Positions 31,502 through 40,758 are shown, counted from the stretch's first letter. The stretch: DNA of 64,000 nt from Flavobacterium stagni (GCF_004122105.1 NZ_SBKN01000009.1:1-64000); one strand, 5' to 3'. The notes: generated by a model from the letters alone, not told the origin. Program-made: numbers and translations.

Positions 31502-31579
31502 TGGTCGGGGTGGCAGGATTCGAACCTGCGGCCTCCTGCTCCCAAAGCAGGCGCGATAACCGGGCTACGCTACACCCCG
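31502..31579 (-). tRNA. tRNA-Pro (anticodon UGG)
   Basis: The minus strand reads as a complete cloverleaf. The acceptor arm pairs CGGGGTG with CACCCCG. The D arm contains AGCCCGGTTA. The anticodon stem CCTGC/GCAGG encloses TTTGGGA with anticodon TGG. The T arm GCAGGTTCGAATCCTGC follows, then a discriminator A and an encoded CCA. It is followed by a terminator and three decayed copies of its 3' half. Confidence 0.96.
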
Positions 31580-31641
31580 ATGGCGTATTGCGGTGCAAAT
31601 ATAGACTTTTTTTTGAGATTGTTGTTAGGAAATGTCAGAAA

Positions 31642-32475
31642 TTATTTCAAAGGCTTTTTGGACAATACCGCGCTATCTGTAAATACTTTTAAATCAATCT
31701 TTTGATCGCCATACAAATCCAAGTGCGATTTCCCTGCACATGACAAGGTAAGTTCTTTGGAAACATGAACAGATGCTCTGGAGTAGGATTCAGTGGTGAC
31801 ATCGGCGATTTTGGCTACCAAGTTTTTTCCTGTAAAATTGGCATTGTTGTCGATGCGCAATTTCATTTCTTCAATATCACCTTCTACCTCTGCACTAGAT
31901 TTTTGGTACAAGTCAAAAGTCAATTCATTGGACACAATCAATGCTTTGGAAGTTGCATTTTTGCTGAGGTTGATACGTGTATTTTCGGTTTTAATATTCA
32001 ATTCCGATTTGGATTGATCGTTGGCTATCAAGTTGAATTTTTTACATTTCGCATTGATATACACTTTTGAATCGTCAAAACTATTGAAGCTAATTTCATC
32101 CAAATTCATTTCTGCTAAAGCACTTACAGAAGCGTCATTCTTGGTCGCGACTTCTTTAAACTCATCGGTGTAGATGACACGAATACTTAATTTTTTATAC
32201 CCAAAAGCACTTTTAAGTGTCGATAATCGTAACTGACTCCCCACGACACTGATTCCAATGGCATCGTGTAAATTATCGTCAGCTTCAATTTCTAAACCGC
32301 ATTCATTGCCTTTGATTAAAGTGACTTCCAAATTATCGGAGACTTCAAGCGAAGTGAAGTTTTCAATTTTCTTTTGTTCGATAGTGACAATTTTCGAACC
32401 TTTCACTTTTTCCTTTTTTTGTGCGAATGTAGTTAAGGATACACTTAGAAATATAAAGAAGACTATGCGTTTCAT
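31642..32475 (-). CDS. Exported GIN-domain protein (DUF2807)
   Basis: A 277-residue protein with a signal peptide (SVSLTTFAQ end). A repetitive beta-helix of the head GIN domain (DUF2807) spans about residues 30-260, with strands such as FTSLEVSDNLEVTLIKGN and LRLSTLKSAFGYKKLSI. Members are putative adhesins or auto-transported surface proteins of Bacteroidota. The ATG at 32475 begins the signal; a start seven codons upstream is less likely. Another GIN-domain gene is at 35828, in a different operon. Confidence 0.86.
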   Translation of the reverse strand: MKRIVFFIFLSVSLTTFAQKKEKVKGSKIVTIEQKKIENFTSLEVSDNLEVTLIKGNECGLEIEADDNLHDAIGISVVGSQLRLSTLKSAFGYKKLSIRVIYTDEFKEVATKNDASVSALAEMNLDEISFNSFDDSKVYINAKCKKFNLIANDQSKSELNIKTENTRINLSKNATSKALIVSNELTFDLYQKSSAEVEGDIEEMKLRIDNNANFTGKNLVAKIADVTTESYSRASVHVSKELTLSCAGKSHLDLYGDQKIDLKVFTDSAVLSKKPLK

Positions 32476-32508
32476 ATTTGTTGATTTTGCCCCCAAAATT
32501 ATAAAAAC

Positions 32509-32973
32509 TTATGATTTTTTCGATTTTAATTTTAACGTCCATTCAAAGTCCATCACCGAGACTACATCGCCTTTTTCATCACGGCCTGTCGATTGTAGCC
32601 AAATCGTTTGCCCTTCTCCAGTGGCAATTGTTCGGACAATCGCTTGTTCAATTTGGTCGCCTTGATCACAAGTGAAGGTGATTTTTCCCGTCGCTTTTTT
32701 GGTGTACGTCGCTTTATTATTGAGAACCAACATCGAAATGGACTGACCGCTTTTTTTTATTTGAAGCATCACAAGTGCGCCAGTAGTCAGTTCAGCCGCC
32801 ATGGCTTGCACAGCAAAATACATGGATTGAAAAGGATTTTGAGAGATCCAACGGTGTCGTACAGTAGCCACACATTCTTTTTCATTAATAACCGTACTGC
32901 GCACCCCACATAAAAAGGCGGAGGGGAGTTTAAACGCTAAAAAGAGGTTTAGTTTTCGAGGTGTAAATTGCAT
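32509..32973 (-). CDS. DUF4442 protein (hotdog fold, thioesterase-like)
   Basis: A 154-residue soluble protein whose motifs (FKLPSAFLCGVR, MYFAVQAMAAELTTGALVML) match DUF4442, a branch of the hotdog superfamily related to acyl-CoA thioesterases. The usual catalytic Asp/Glu of thioesterases is not evident by eye. It lies 33 bases upstream of the GIN-domain gene on the same strand and may be cotranscribed with it. Confidence 0.82.
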   Translation of the reverse strand: MQFTPRKLNLFLAFKLPSAFLCGVRSTVINEKECVATVRHRWISQNPFQSMYFAVQAMAAELTTGALVMLQIKKSGQSISMLVLNNKATYTKKATGKITFTCDQGDQIEQAIVRTIATGEGQTIWLQSTGRDEKGDVVSVMDFEWTLKLKSKKS

Positions 32974-33090
32974 AAAGCCCTTATTTTTCAGTAAATATAG
33001 CGATTATGAGAGGATTTATCACTTTTTGTTATTTGTTAATATTTTGTTAAATCATAGTACTTTGCAATACATAATACTAGTTTTTGGTTG

Positions 33091-33098
33091 TATCTTTG
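33091..33098 (+). promoter_or_regulatory. -7 promoter box upstream of the DUF4870 gene
   Basis: TATCTTTG matches TAnnTTTG exactly, 65 bases before the ATG at 33164. The -33 region is poor. Confidence 0.45.
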
Positions 33099-33163
33099 CT
33101 AAAGAAAATAATAGCTTATCAAAAGTATTATAGAGTTTCAATCATCATCAAAAATCAAATCAC

Positions 33164-33685
33164 ATGACAACGAACGAACGTAACACCGCAACATTACTGC
33201 ACTTGAGTGCATTGACGCAGTATTTATTTCCCTTGGCTAATTATATAATTCCTACCGTTATTTGGTCATCTAAAAAAGAAAATTCGACATTCATCGATCA
33301 AACGGGTCGTCGCGTAATGAATTTTCAATTGAGCATTTTGGTCTACATGTTTCTTTTAGGAATCGTAGGTGTATTTTTAGTATTGGGTGCATTAATTAAC
33401 CACGGCGGAGAATTTACCATTGATAGTGACGAAATTCACATCGGGAATTTTATGGCCCAAGAATGGACAGCATGGTTTGTTACAGGTATTGTTTCCTTCG
33501 TGCTTTTGGGAATTCTGAAATTCGCTGAGTTCGTCTTAATCATCTATGGAGCCGTAAAAGCATCCAATGGTTTATTGTATTCGTATCCACTTTCCATTCC
33601 ATTTTTTAAAGTGGATTCGATAAAAGAGGATGAGAAAATGGAATCTTCAGATGAAACCAATCTAGAAAATCATCATCAATCATAA
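33164..33685 (+). CDS. DUF4870 membrane protein
   Basis: A 173-residue protein with three or four membrane helices (about residues 15-32, 50-75, 100-118, 120-140). The opening TERNTATLLHLSALTQY is like that of DUF4870 (a Tic20-like family). A charged tail follows (KEDEKMESSDETN). Function unknown. It precedes the PadR/PspC/GIN genes by 57 bases on the same strand, so it may be the first gene of their operon. Confidence 0.85.
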   Translation: MTTNERNTATLLHLSALTQYLFPLANYIIPTVIWSSKKENSTFIDQTGRRVMNFQLSILVYMFLLGIVGVFLVLGALINHGGEFTIDSDEIHIGNFMAQEWTAWFVTGIVSFVLLGILKFAEFVLIIYGAVKASNGLLYSYPLSIPFFKVDSIKEDEKMESSDETNLENHHQS

Positions 33686-33742
33686 TCACAATCATCAATC
33701 AAAAAACGAACGCCCTATGGGTATTAAAATTTAGTTTTCACT

Positions 33743-34075
33743 ATGAACATCGAGAACACAAAAGCGCAAATGCGTAAAGGGGTTTTGGAGTTCTGCATTT
33801 TATCGGTTTTAAAAGATAAAGAAGCATACACCTCCGAAATTCTAGACACGCTAAAAGAAGCCAGATTACTGGTGGTAGAGGGGACAGTGTATCCGCTGTT
33901 GACCCGATTAAAAAACGACGGCTTACTCAACTACCGTTGGGAGGAATCTACTTCAGGGCCACCGCGTAAATACTACGAGCTGACCGAATTAGGAAAAACA
34001 TTTTTAAACGAATTAAACGGTACCTGGACCGAATTGTCCGATGCTGTAAACATTATCACTAAACAAAACCAATAA
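33743..34075 (+). CDS. PadR family transcription regulator
   Basis: A 110-residue winged-helix repressor of the PadR type: MRKGVLEFCILSVLKDKEAYTSEIL in the first helices, the recognition helix and wing in VEGTVYPLLTRLKNDGLL and PRKYYELTELG. PadR proteins repress neighbouring genes, often linked to stress and membranes. It ends two bases before the PspC gene, and the order PadR-PspC-GIN is common in flavobacteria, so it likely controls its own operon. Confidence 0.92.
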   Translation: MNIENTKAQMRKGVLEFCILSVLKDKEAYTSEILDTLKEARLLVVEGTVYPLLTRLKNDGLLNYRWEESTSGPPRKYYELTELGKTFLNELNGTWTELSDAVNIITKQNQ

Positions 34076-34077
34076 TC

Positions 34078-35826
34078 ATGAACAAGACAGTAAATATCAA
34101 TATAGGAGGGTTATTCTTCCACATCGATGAAGATGCGTATCAAAAGCTTTCACGCTATTTTGACGCCATCAAGAATTCGTTGACTGATGCTACCGGCAAA
34201 GATGAAATCATGAAAGATATTGAAATGCGTGTAGCTGAATTATTTGCCGAACGTCAACAATCGGATAAACATGTAATCAACTCAAAAGATGTTGATGAAG
34301 TGGTTAATGTGATGGGACAACCCGAAGATTACCGCTTGGATAACGAAGAAAAAACCAAGTCGGAACCTGAATTTAAATATCCGTTACCTCCCAAACGTAA
34401 AAAATTATACCGGGATAAAGACCGCGGTTTATTGGGCGGTGTGTGTACCGGTTTGGGGCATTATTTTGGCGTAGATGCTGTTTGGTTTAAATTGTTTTTC
34501 TTAATCCTTGCCTTTGGATTTGGTACCGGTTTCTTGGCCTACATCATCCTTTGGATTGCGATGCCTAAAGCCGTAACTACTTCTGAAAAACTAGAAATGA
34601 CGGGCGAACCGGTGACTATTACCAATATTGAAAAGAAAGTGCGTGAAGAGTTTGAGAGTGTTTCTCAAAAATTTCAAAACGCCGATTATAACGAATTGGG
34701 GCAAAAGGTAAAACACGGTGCCGAAGATATCGGGGATCGCTTGGGAAACGTATTTCAATCGTTTTTCAAAGTCTTCGCTAAAATCATAGGTGCATTTATC
34801 TTGATTTTCTCTTCCTTGGCTTTCTTTGGTTTTTGTGTGGCTTCGGTTATCTTAATTTTTACTTCCCAATTGCCTCAAAATGCAGCCATTAATATGATCG
34901 TGACGCCGTTAGGTTTAGAAACGCCTTTTTGGTTGCAAGGGATTTTATTGTTCTTGTGTTTTGGCATTCCATTTTTCTTCTTGATGATGTTGGGGATGAA
35001 GTTATTAGTAACCAATATGCGTCCGATGAATAACGGAATTAAGTATACTTTACTAGCGGTTTGGATTGTAGCCGTTGGGGTGTTGATCTCGATTATCATC
35101 AATGAAGTGACGCAAACAGCTTTTGAAGGAAAAGATGTGATTAAAGAACAAATCGCTTTACAACCCAACGATACATTAACCATCAAATTTGTGAACAACG
35201 AGTTTTATGACAAAGACGCGAGTCCGAGACACAATGACTTTTGTTTGTTGACCAATGAAAAAAATAAAGAGGTGATCTATTCCAACGAAATCCGTATGCA
35301 TGTTATGGAAACTGACGAAGCCCAAGCGTATTTACGCATCGAGAAATTGGCGGTAGGTAAATCGGCTGGTGAAGCCAATTCTAGAGCACACAAGATTGAT
35401 TATGGGTATAAAATTCAAGGCAATCAATTGTTGTTGGACAACTACTGGATCACCGAAATCAACAACAAATTCAGAAAGCAAAAAGTAGAAATTTACATCT
35501 ATTTGCCCAAAGGAACCTTGTTTAAAGCCGACGGTACTGTGCGCCATTACGATTGGAGTGACGATGAGTATTTCAACTTGCATTACAGCTCTGACGATTA
35601 TTTATACCGTGTGGACGAACATAAAATTCGTTGTGTGAATTGTCCTCCCGAAGAAAATGAGTTTAATGATGTCATTGATACCGAAGAAGTTGAGCAAGTG
35701 AATGATTCTACGGATCGTGTCACTGTAAAAGTGAACGGGGTTGAAATTATTAAGGAACAAAAGTCAGGCGAAAAAGGAAGTTTGACCATCAATAAAGACG
35801 GAATAGTAATTAAAAAATCCAACTAA
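34078..35826 (+). CDS. PspC domain membrane protein
   Basis: A 582-residue protein. Residues 1-100 form a soluble domain (opening MNKTVNINIGGLFFHIDEDAYQ) with a helix rich in charges. The PspC domain lies at about 105-170 (LYRDKDRGLLGGVCTGLGHYFG, with membrane helix LFFLILAFGFGTGFLAYIILW). Three further membrane helices lie at about 235-345. The C-terminal part (about 360-582) looks like a periplasmic beta-helix near to the GIN fold and is charged at the end. PspC proteins take part in envelope stress responses. It is framed by padR and a GIN lipoprotein. Confidence 0.9.
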   Translation: MNKTVNINIGGLFFHIDEDAYQKLSRYFDAIKNSLTDATGKDEIMKDIEMRVAELFAERQQSDKHVINSKDVDEVVNVMGQPEDYRLDNEEKTKSEPEFKYPLPPKRKKLYRDKDRGLLGGVCTGLGHYFGVDAVWFKLFFLILAFGFGTGFLAYIILWIAMPKAVTTSEKLEMTGEPVTITNIEKKVREEFESVSQKFQNADYNELGQKVKHGAEDIGDRLGNVFQSFFKVFAKIIGAFILIFSSLAFFGFCVASVILIFTSQLPQNAAINMIVTPLGLETPFWLQGILLFLCFGIPFFFLMMLGMKLLVTNMRPMNNGIKYTLLAVWIVAVGVLISIIINEVTQTAFEGKDVIKEQIALQPNDTLTIKFVNNEFYDKDASPRHNDFCLLTNEKNKEVIYSNEIRMHVMETDEAQAYLRIEKLAVGKSAGEANSRAHKIDYGYKIQGNQLLLDNYWITEINNKFRKQKVEIYIYLPKGTLFKADGTVRHYDWSDDEYFNLHYSSDDYLYRVDEHKIRCVNCPPEENEFNDVIDTEEVEQVNDSTDRVTVKVNGVEIIKEQKSGEKGSLTINKDGIVIKKSN

Positions 35827-35827
35827 T

Positions 35828-36565
35828 ATGGTACGAGTTGTCGTGTATTGCACAAAATTTATCGTAGCCTTAATCACAGTTTTGTTGATGGCTTCTTGTA
35901 ACTCTTCGTTTTTAAACGGAGTGCAAGGGAATGGAAATGTAACCACTGAAAAGCGGGATATCAAAGCAAAATTTACCGGGATTGAAGCGAGTACCGGACT
36001 AGAAGTCGAGATTTCACAAGGTGATTCTATTAAAGTTGAAGTAGAAACCGATTCCAACTTGCAACAATATGTGGTAGCCAAAGTAGAAGGATCTGATTTA
36101 AAATTGTATGTGGATCACAGTATCAATAATGCAGAGATTTTAAAAGTGTATGTCACTTTACCGGATTTAAAAAAAGTGGATTGTAACAGTGGTTCCAATG
36201 TTCATTTTAATACGGTGATGAAAGGCATAAATCTTCGTCTTAATGCGAGCAGCGGTTCGCATTTGGAAGGAAAAGTAGAGTATGATGCTGTCGATGCAGA
36301 AACGACCAGCGGGAGTTCGATGGACTTGAAAGGCATTGCTTTGAAACTGAATACGTCGAGTTCGAGCGGCAGTACGTTGGAAGCCAATAATTTGGTCGCG
36401 AATGAAGTTAGAGCCGACGCGTCGAGCGGCAGCAGTATTCGAGTGCAAGCGAGTTTGAAGTTGAATGCTTCCGCTTCTAGTGGTGCCTCGGTGAACTATA
36501 CTGGAAAAGCGACTTCCATCACCAAAGACGAATCATCGGGTGGAAGTGTTAGTAAAATCGAATAA
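35828..36565 (+). CDS. GIN-domain lipoprotein (DUF2807)
   Basis: A 245-residue protein with a signal sequence and lipobox (LLMASC, Cys at about residue 25). A DUF2807 beta-helix follows with FTGIEASTGLEVEISQGDS and Ser-rich repeats (NASSGSHLEG, TSSSSGSTLEANN, ASASSGASVN). It starts one base after the stop of the PspC gene, so it is translationally coupled. It probably is the surface or periplasmic partner of PspC and PadR. Confidence 0.9.
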   Translation: MVRVVVYCTKFIVALITVLLMASCNSSFLNGVQGNGNVTTEKRDIKAKFTGIEASTGLEVEISQGDSIKVEVETDSNLQQYVVAKVEGSDLKLYVDHSINNAEILKVYVTLPDLKKVDCNSGSNVHFNTVMKGINLRLNASSGSHLEGKVEYDAVDAETTSGSSMDLKGIALKLNTSSSSGSTLEANNLVANEVRADASSGSSIRVQASLKLNASASSGASVNYTGKATSITKDESSGGSVSKIE

Positions 36566-36582
36566 TTTGTTTTTTTGCGTAA

Positions 36583-36616
36583 AAGGTCCTGGCTACGGCT
36601 GGGACTTTTTTTTTGC
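36583..36616 (+). terminator. Terminator of the PadR-PspC-GIN operon
   Basis: AAGGTCC pairs with GGGACTT through an imperfect stem (GGC/GGC side), followed by nine T, about 20 bases after the stop. Confidence 0.65.
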
Positions 36617-36622
36617 ACCAAC

Positions 36623-36706
36623 TGCGATAGGGATTGAGGCCTTGTTGGAGCTCGCCGGAGGCACGAAGGCAGCGACGGCCGAAAGCCCGACCCGAAGGGG
36701 ATCGCC
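36623..36706. ncRNA. 84-bp structured dispersed repeat, second copy, Flavo-1-like
   Basis: Identical to 28932-29015 except for one base (CCCGAAGG in place of CCCGGAGG). It again follows a terminator and precedes an unrelated gene, so it is not bound to one operon. Confidence 0.5.
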
Positions 36707-36789
36707 CAAGCCTAAACATTCGTTAAACCTTTGGTAGGAAAGCGAGTGTTTTGGAATGGTTTCGGTAATTTTGATAAAAAATAAGAATC

Positions 36790-37698
36790 ATGACCATTTT
36801 GATTACGGGCGGTACCGGACTCATAGGAAGCGAATTGACGCGGGTTTTACAGGCAAATGGGCATACCGTACATTGGTTGTCTACGCGAAAAAGTAATTTG
36901 CCGCAATCGTCTACTTTGAAAGGATTTTATTGGAATCCCGCCGAAGGGAAAATTGATACGGCTTGTTTTGAAGGAGTAACGACCATTGTCCATTTGGCCG
37001 GAGCGAGTATAGCCAAACGCTGGACTGCCGCATATAAACAAGAATTATTGGAAAGTAGAGTGTTGAGTGCTAATTTGTTGTTTTCGGCATTAAAAAAATA
37101 CCCAGAGCACCAAGTTCGGCATTATATTTCCGCTTCAGGTGTTGCGATTTATCCGGATTCCCCAACCGAGACCTACACCGAATCTTCGACGGCAATCGAT
37201 CGCGGATTTTTAGGAACATTAGTCAGTCGGTGGGAGGAAAGTGCCCATCAATTTGAAGCCTTAGGATTGTTAGTTGCCAAAGTGCGAACCGGAGTGGTTT
37301 ACGCCAAAAAAGGAGGCGCATTGGAACCCATTGTTAAACCGATTAAATGGGGTTTGGGTTCTGACTTTGGTTCGGGGAAACAGCGCCAATCGTGGATTCA
37401 TTTGACGGATATTGTTCGTTTATATACTTGGATTATAGAATACGCACATACAGGGGTTTTTAATGGTGTAGCTCCGGATGCGGTGACCCAACATGAGCAA
37501 ACACGTTGTATTGCAAAAGTTTTGGGAAAACCTGTTTTTTTACCCGCTGTACCGCGTTTTGTGATGCGGATGGTGTTGGGAGAAATGCATGAATTGTTGT
37601 TTAACGATAAAGCGATTCAACCCGAGCGGGCCTTACAGATGGGATTTGCATTTGACTTTCCCGACTTGCAAAGTGCGATGGAAGATTTATTAAAATAA
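36790..37698 (+). CDS. TIGR01777 family NAD(P)-binding epimerase
   Basis: A 302-residue Rossmann-fold protein of the extended SDR superfamily (SDR39U1/YfcH-like). The nucleotide-binding motif ILITGGTGLIG is at the start. The catalytic triad region is atypical, with HYISASGVAIYP. The end contains a DUF1731-like tail (LPAVPRFVMRMVLGEMHELLF, ALQMGFAFDFP). A short-chain dehydrogenase or epimerase reaction is likely; the substrate is unknown. Followed by a strong terminator. Confidence 0.88.
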   Translation: MTILITGGTGLIGSELTRVLQANGHTVHWLSTRKSNLPQSSTLKGFYWNPAEGKIDTACFEGVTTIVHLAGASIAKRWTAAYKQELLESRVLSANLLFSALKKYPEHQVRHYISASGVAIYPDSPTETYTESSTAIDRGFLGTLVSRWEESAHQFEALGLLVAKVRTGVVYAKKGGALEPIVKPIKWGLGSDFGSGKQRQSWIHLTDIVRLYTWIIEYAHTGVFNGVAPDAVTQHEQTRCIAKVLGKPVFLPAVPRFVMRMVLGEMHELLFNDKAIQPERALQMGFAFDFPDLQSAMEDLLK

Positions 37699-37732
37699 AA
37701 AAAGCCCCACGAATTTGAAGTGGGGCTTTTTT
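37697..37732. terminator. Hairpin terminator after the epimerase gene
   Basis: AAAGCCCCAC pairs with GTGGGGCTTT around a ten-base loop, followed by T residues. Confidence 0.85.
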
Positions 37733-37907
37733 GTATGTGGTGAATTAATAATTAAAGATGATTTTTCGTGTTGTTGTATTCAAATTTACATTTTTCCCGC
37801 TGGGTTTCCTCTTAAAAAAGTATTAAAATTTGAATACACGGTTTGAACCTATTGCAATACTTAAATTTTTATTGCGTGACAATTTGACATTTTTCAAGAA
37901 ATGGCAG

Positions 37908-37915
37908 TACTTTTG
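37908..37915 (+). promoter_or_regulatory. grpE promoter (-7 box)
   Basis: TACTTTTG matches TAnnTTTG exactly. TTTG lies 21 bases upstream (GACAATTTGAC), completing a Bacteroidota-type promoter. The ATG is 30 bases downstream. Confidence 0.6.
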
Positions 37916-37944
37916 CACGGCAATTTGCGTAGCAAACGCTTACC

Positions 37945-38535
37945 ATGAAATTCAACAACCCATTTAAAGGAAAAAATACGATGAATACTGAAAATACCGG
38001 AAACCAAAATCCGGAATTGGAAAACGAACTTAATCCGGAAACGCCTACAACTGACACTCCTGAAGTGGAGGCTGCTGAAGAATTGACAGTGGAACAACAA
38101 TTGGAAGAGCAATTGGCGCAAGAAAAAGATAAATTTTTGCGTTTGTTTGCCGAGTTTGAAAATTACAAAAAACGCACCACCAAAGAGCGTATTGATTTGT
38201 TTAAAACGGCCAATCAAGAAGTGTTGCAAGCGATGTTACCCGTTTTGGACGATTTTGACCGAGCGATGCAACAAATCAGCAAATCGGAAGATGAAGCATT
38301 GGTAAAAGGTGTCGAATTGATTCATGAAAAATTGAAATCGACATTGGTAGCCAAAGGATTGGAACATGTGGAATTAAAAGCCGGCGATGATTTTAATGCT
38401 GATTTTGCAGAAGCAATCACGCAGATTCCTGCACCCTCTGCGGATTTGAAAGGGAAGATTGTCGATGTGATTGAAAAAGGCTATAAATTAGGCGATAAAA
38501 TTATCCGATTCCCGAAAGTGGTAATTGGACAATAA
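37945..38535 (+). CDS. grpE: Nucleotide exchange factor GrpE
   Basis: A 196-residue GrpE, which swaps ADP for ATP on DnaK. It has an acidic, disordered N-terminus (about residues 15-55), a long coiled coil with KFLRLFAEFENYKKRTTKERIDLFKTANQ split over two heptads, the middle VLDDFDRAMQQ, and the C-terminal beta domain GLEHVELKAGDDFNADFAEAIT. An in-frame ATG at 37981 is an alternative start. It is followed nine bases later by dnaJ, the usual chaperone operon; dnaK is not in the window. Confidence 0.94.
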   Translation: MKFNNPFKGKNTMNTENTGNQNPELENELNPETPTTDTPEVEAAEELTVEQQLEEQLAQEKDKFLRLFAEFENYKKRTTKERIDLFKTANQEVLQAMLPVLDDFDRAMQQISKSEDEALVKGVELIHEKLKSTLVAKGLEHVELKAGDDFNADFAEAITQIPAPSADLKGKIVDVIEKGYKLGDKIIRFPKVVIGQ

Positions 38536-38544
38536 TAGAGAATT

Positions 38545-39663
38545 ATGAGCAAAAAAGACTTTTACGAAATATTAGGCATCAGCAAAGGCGCCTCGGCAGA
38601 GGAAATTAAAAAAGCTTACCGCAAGAAAGCAATCGAATTTCACCCGGATAAAAATCCTGATAACAAAGAGGCTGAAGAAAACTTTAAGTTAGCCGCAGAA
38701 GCCTATGAAGTATTGAGTGATCCCGATAAAAAGGCGCGTTATGATCAATACGGTCACGCCGCATTTGATGGTGCGGGCGGATTTGGTGGCGGTCATCACA
38801 TGAACATGGATGATATCTTCAGTCAGTTTGGGGATATTTTCGGTGGGGCATTTGGCGGCGGATTCGGCGGCGGATTCGGCGGTGGCGGAACCCGAAGAAT
38901 GAAAGGAAGCAATTTGCGTATCAAAGTGAAATTGACTTTGGACGAAATTGTGAATGGCGTTGAGAAAAAAGTAAAAGTAAAGCGTAAAATACAAGCACCG
39001 GGTGTGCGTTACAAAACCTGTCCCACCTGTAATGGAGCGGGTCAAGTGTTGAAAGTGACCAATACGATTTTAGGGCGCATGCAAACGGCAACCACCTGTC
39101 ATGTATGCGGCGGTTCTGGACAAACGATTGAAAGTAAGCCCACCAATGCCGATGCCCACGGAATGCTCATGGAAGACGAAACCGTATCGATCAAAATTCC
39201 GGCAGGTGTGGCTGATGGCATGCAATTGAAAGTTTCTGGCAAAGGAAACGATGCTCCAGGAAATGGTATTCCCGGAGATTTAATTGTGGTCATTGAAGAA
39301 GTGGAACACGAATTCTTGAAGCGTGAGGGCGAAAATTTACATTACGATTTGTATATCAGCTTTGCGGAAGCGGCTTTAGGGGTTTCTAAAGAACTCGAAG
39401 CGGTGAATGGAAAGGTGCGTATCAAGTTGGACGAAGGCATCCAATCGGGTAAAATTTTGCGCTTAAAAGGAAAAGGGATTCCGAGCTTAAATAGTTATGG
39501 TAATGGCGATTTATTGGTGCATGTAAATGTCTGGACGCCAAAATCATTAACGAAAGAACAGCGTCAATTTTTTGAAAAATCGTTAACCGACGAAAACTTC
39601 ATTCCGAAGCCCGAAAAGAGTGAAAAATCTTTTTTTGAAAAAGTTAAAGATATGTTTTCGTAG
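38545..39663 (+). CDS. dnaJ: Chaperone DnaJ
   Basis: A 372-residue DnaJ, cochaperone of DnaK. The J domain (residues 1-70) has FHPDKNPDN with the HPD triplet. The Gly/Phe-rich linker follows ([15 protein letters not shown]). The zinc region has only two CxxCxGxG motifs, CPTCNGAG (about residue 155) and CHVCGGSG (about 188), where the Escherichia coli protein has four. So a single zinc site is predicted, a trait I believe is common in flavobacterial DnaJ. The C-terminal substrate-binding domains are complete. Follows grpE. Confidence 0.95.
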   Translation: MSKKDFYEILGISKGASAEEIKKAYRKKAIEFHPDKNPDNKEAEENFKLAAEAYEVLSDPDKKARYDQYGHAAFDGAGGFGGGHHMNMDDIFSQFGDIFGGAFGGGFGGGFGGGGTRRMKGSNLRIKVKLTLDEIVNGVEKKVKVKRKIQAPGVRYKTCPTCNGAGQVLKVTNTILGRMQTATTCHVCGGSGQTIESKPTNADAHGMLMEDETVSIKIPAGVADGMQLKVSGKGNDAPGNGIPGDLIVVIEEVEHEFLKREGENLHYDLYISFAEAALGVSKELEAVNGKVRIKLDEGIQSGKILRLKGKGIPSLNSYGNGDLLVHVNVWTPKSLTKEQRQFFEKSLTDENFIPKPEKSEKSFFEKVKDMFS

Positions 39664-39731
39664 TTAAAAAAATAATTTTACTTTTGAGGTATTACTTGGA
39701 AACAGGTAATTTCTTTTTCATAGCAATTTTT

Positions 39732-39766
39732 CCCATCCTTGTGTCACCATAAGGGTGGGTTTTTTC
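39732..39766 (+). terminator. dnaJ terminator
   Basis: CCCATCCTT pairs with AAGGGTGGG (one G-T pair) around a ten-base loop, then TTTTTT. Confidence 0.75.
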
Positions 39767-39827
39767 TTTTATAACTACTGATTATTCGCGGAATTGCGTA
39801 TTTTTACCCGAAGAATTTTTGAATCCT

Positions 39828-40748
39828 ATGAGTTCGATTTTAGAAGTCCAAAATGTGGTCAAACAATACGGCGATTATACCGCATTAAATTCCGTTTCAC
39901 TAACTGTTCCTAAAGGAAGTATTTATGGTTTATTGGGACCGAATGGCGCAGGTAAAACCTCGCTGATTCGAATCATCAATCAAATCACTATGCCTGATAG
40001 CGGCGTGGTATTATTGGATGGCGAACCCTTACAGCCAGATCATGTTCATGTGATTGGATACATGCCCGAAGAACGTGGGTTGTACAAAACCATGAAAGTT
40101 GGGGAGCAATGTTTGTATTTGGCCCAATTAAAAGGCTTGTCCAAACAAGACGCCAAAGCACAACTGAAATATTGGTTTGAAAAGTTTGAAATCGAGGCGT
40201 GGTGGGATAAGAAGATTCAGGAGTTGTCCAAAGGGATGGCGCAGAAAGTACAATTTATTGTTACGGTATTGCACCAACCCAAGCTGTTGATTTTAGACGA
40301 ACCTTTTTCTGGATTTGATCCTGTGAATGCCAATTTGATTAAAGATGAGATTATTGAATTGAATCGCAAAGGAACGTCCATTATTTTCTCGACGCATCGC
40401 ATGGAAACGGTGGAGGAAATGTGTGATTACATTGCACTGATTCACAAGTCGAATAAATTGATTGAAGGGAAATTGGCAGATGTCAAAAAAGAATACCGAA
40501 CAAATGCTTATGATGTGGGAATCTTAACGAATAATGTCGAAGGATTGATGTATGATTTATCGCAGAAGTTTACGATGCAACAAACCGATTTTAAATCGTT
40601 GAATGACGAATTAAAACTCCAAATTCATTTGGGTACGCATACGGCCAATGAATTGTTGCAAACGATTATGCAACGTGGTCAAGTAACCCATTTCGCAGAG
40701 AAAATTCCGAGTGTGAATGATATTTTTATCCAAACGGTAACGCAATAA
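39828..40748 (+). CDS. ABC transporter ATPase (NatA type)
   Basis: A 306-residue ATP-binding subunit. Walker A is GPNGAGKTS (about residue 38), the signature is LSKGMAQK, Walker B is ILDEPFSGFDP, followed by FSTHRMETVEE with the switch His. A C-terminal extension of about 80 residues is typical of NatA-type exporters. The ATG at 39828 is preferred to a TTG three codons upstream. The permease starts 11 bases after the stop, so the two form one transporter for an unknown substrate, perhaps Na+ or a small organic compound. Confidence 0.9.
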   Translation: MSSILEVQNVVKQYGDYTALNSVSLTVPKGSIYGLLGPNGAGKTSLIRIINQITMPDSGVVLLDGEPLQPDHVHVIGYMPEERGLYKTMKVGEQCLYLAQLKGLSKQDAKAQLKYWFEKFEIEAWWDKKIQELSKGMAQKVQFIVTVLHQPKLLILDEPFSGFDPVNANLIKDEIIELNRKGTSIIFSTHRMETVEEMCDYIALIHKSNKLIEGKLADVKKEYRTNAYDVGILTNNVEGLMYDLSQKFTMQQTDFKSLNDELKLQIHLGTHTANELLQTIMQRGQVTHFAEKIPSVNDIFIQTVTQ

Positions 40749-40758
40749 ATAAGCAATT

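Noticed and set aside
31224..31705. Open frames over the tRNA-Pro region
   Set aside because: They cross the tRNA and terminators and encode low-complexity peptides; no coding evidence.
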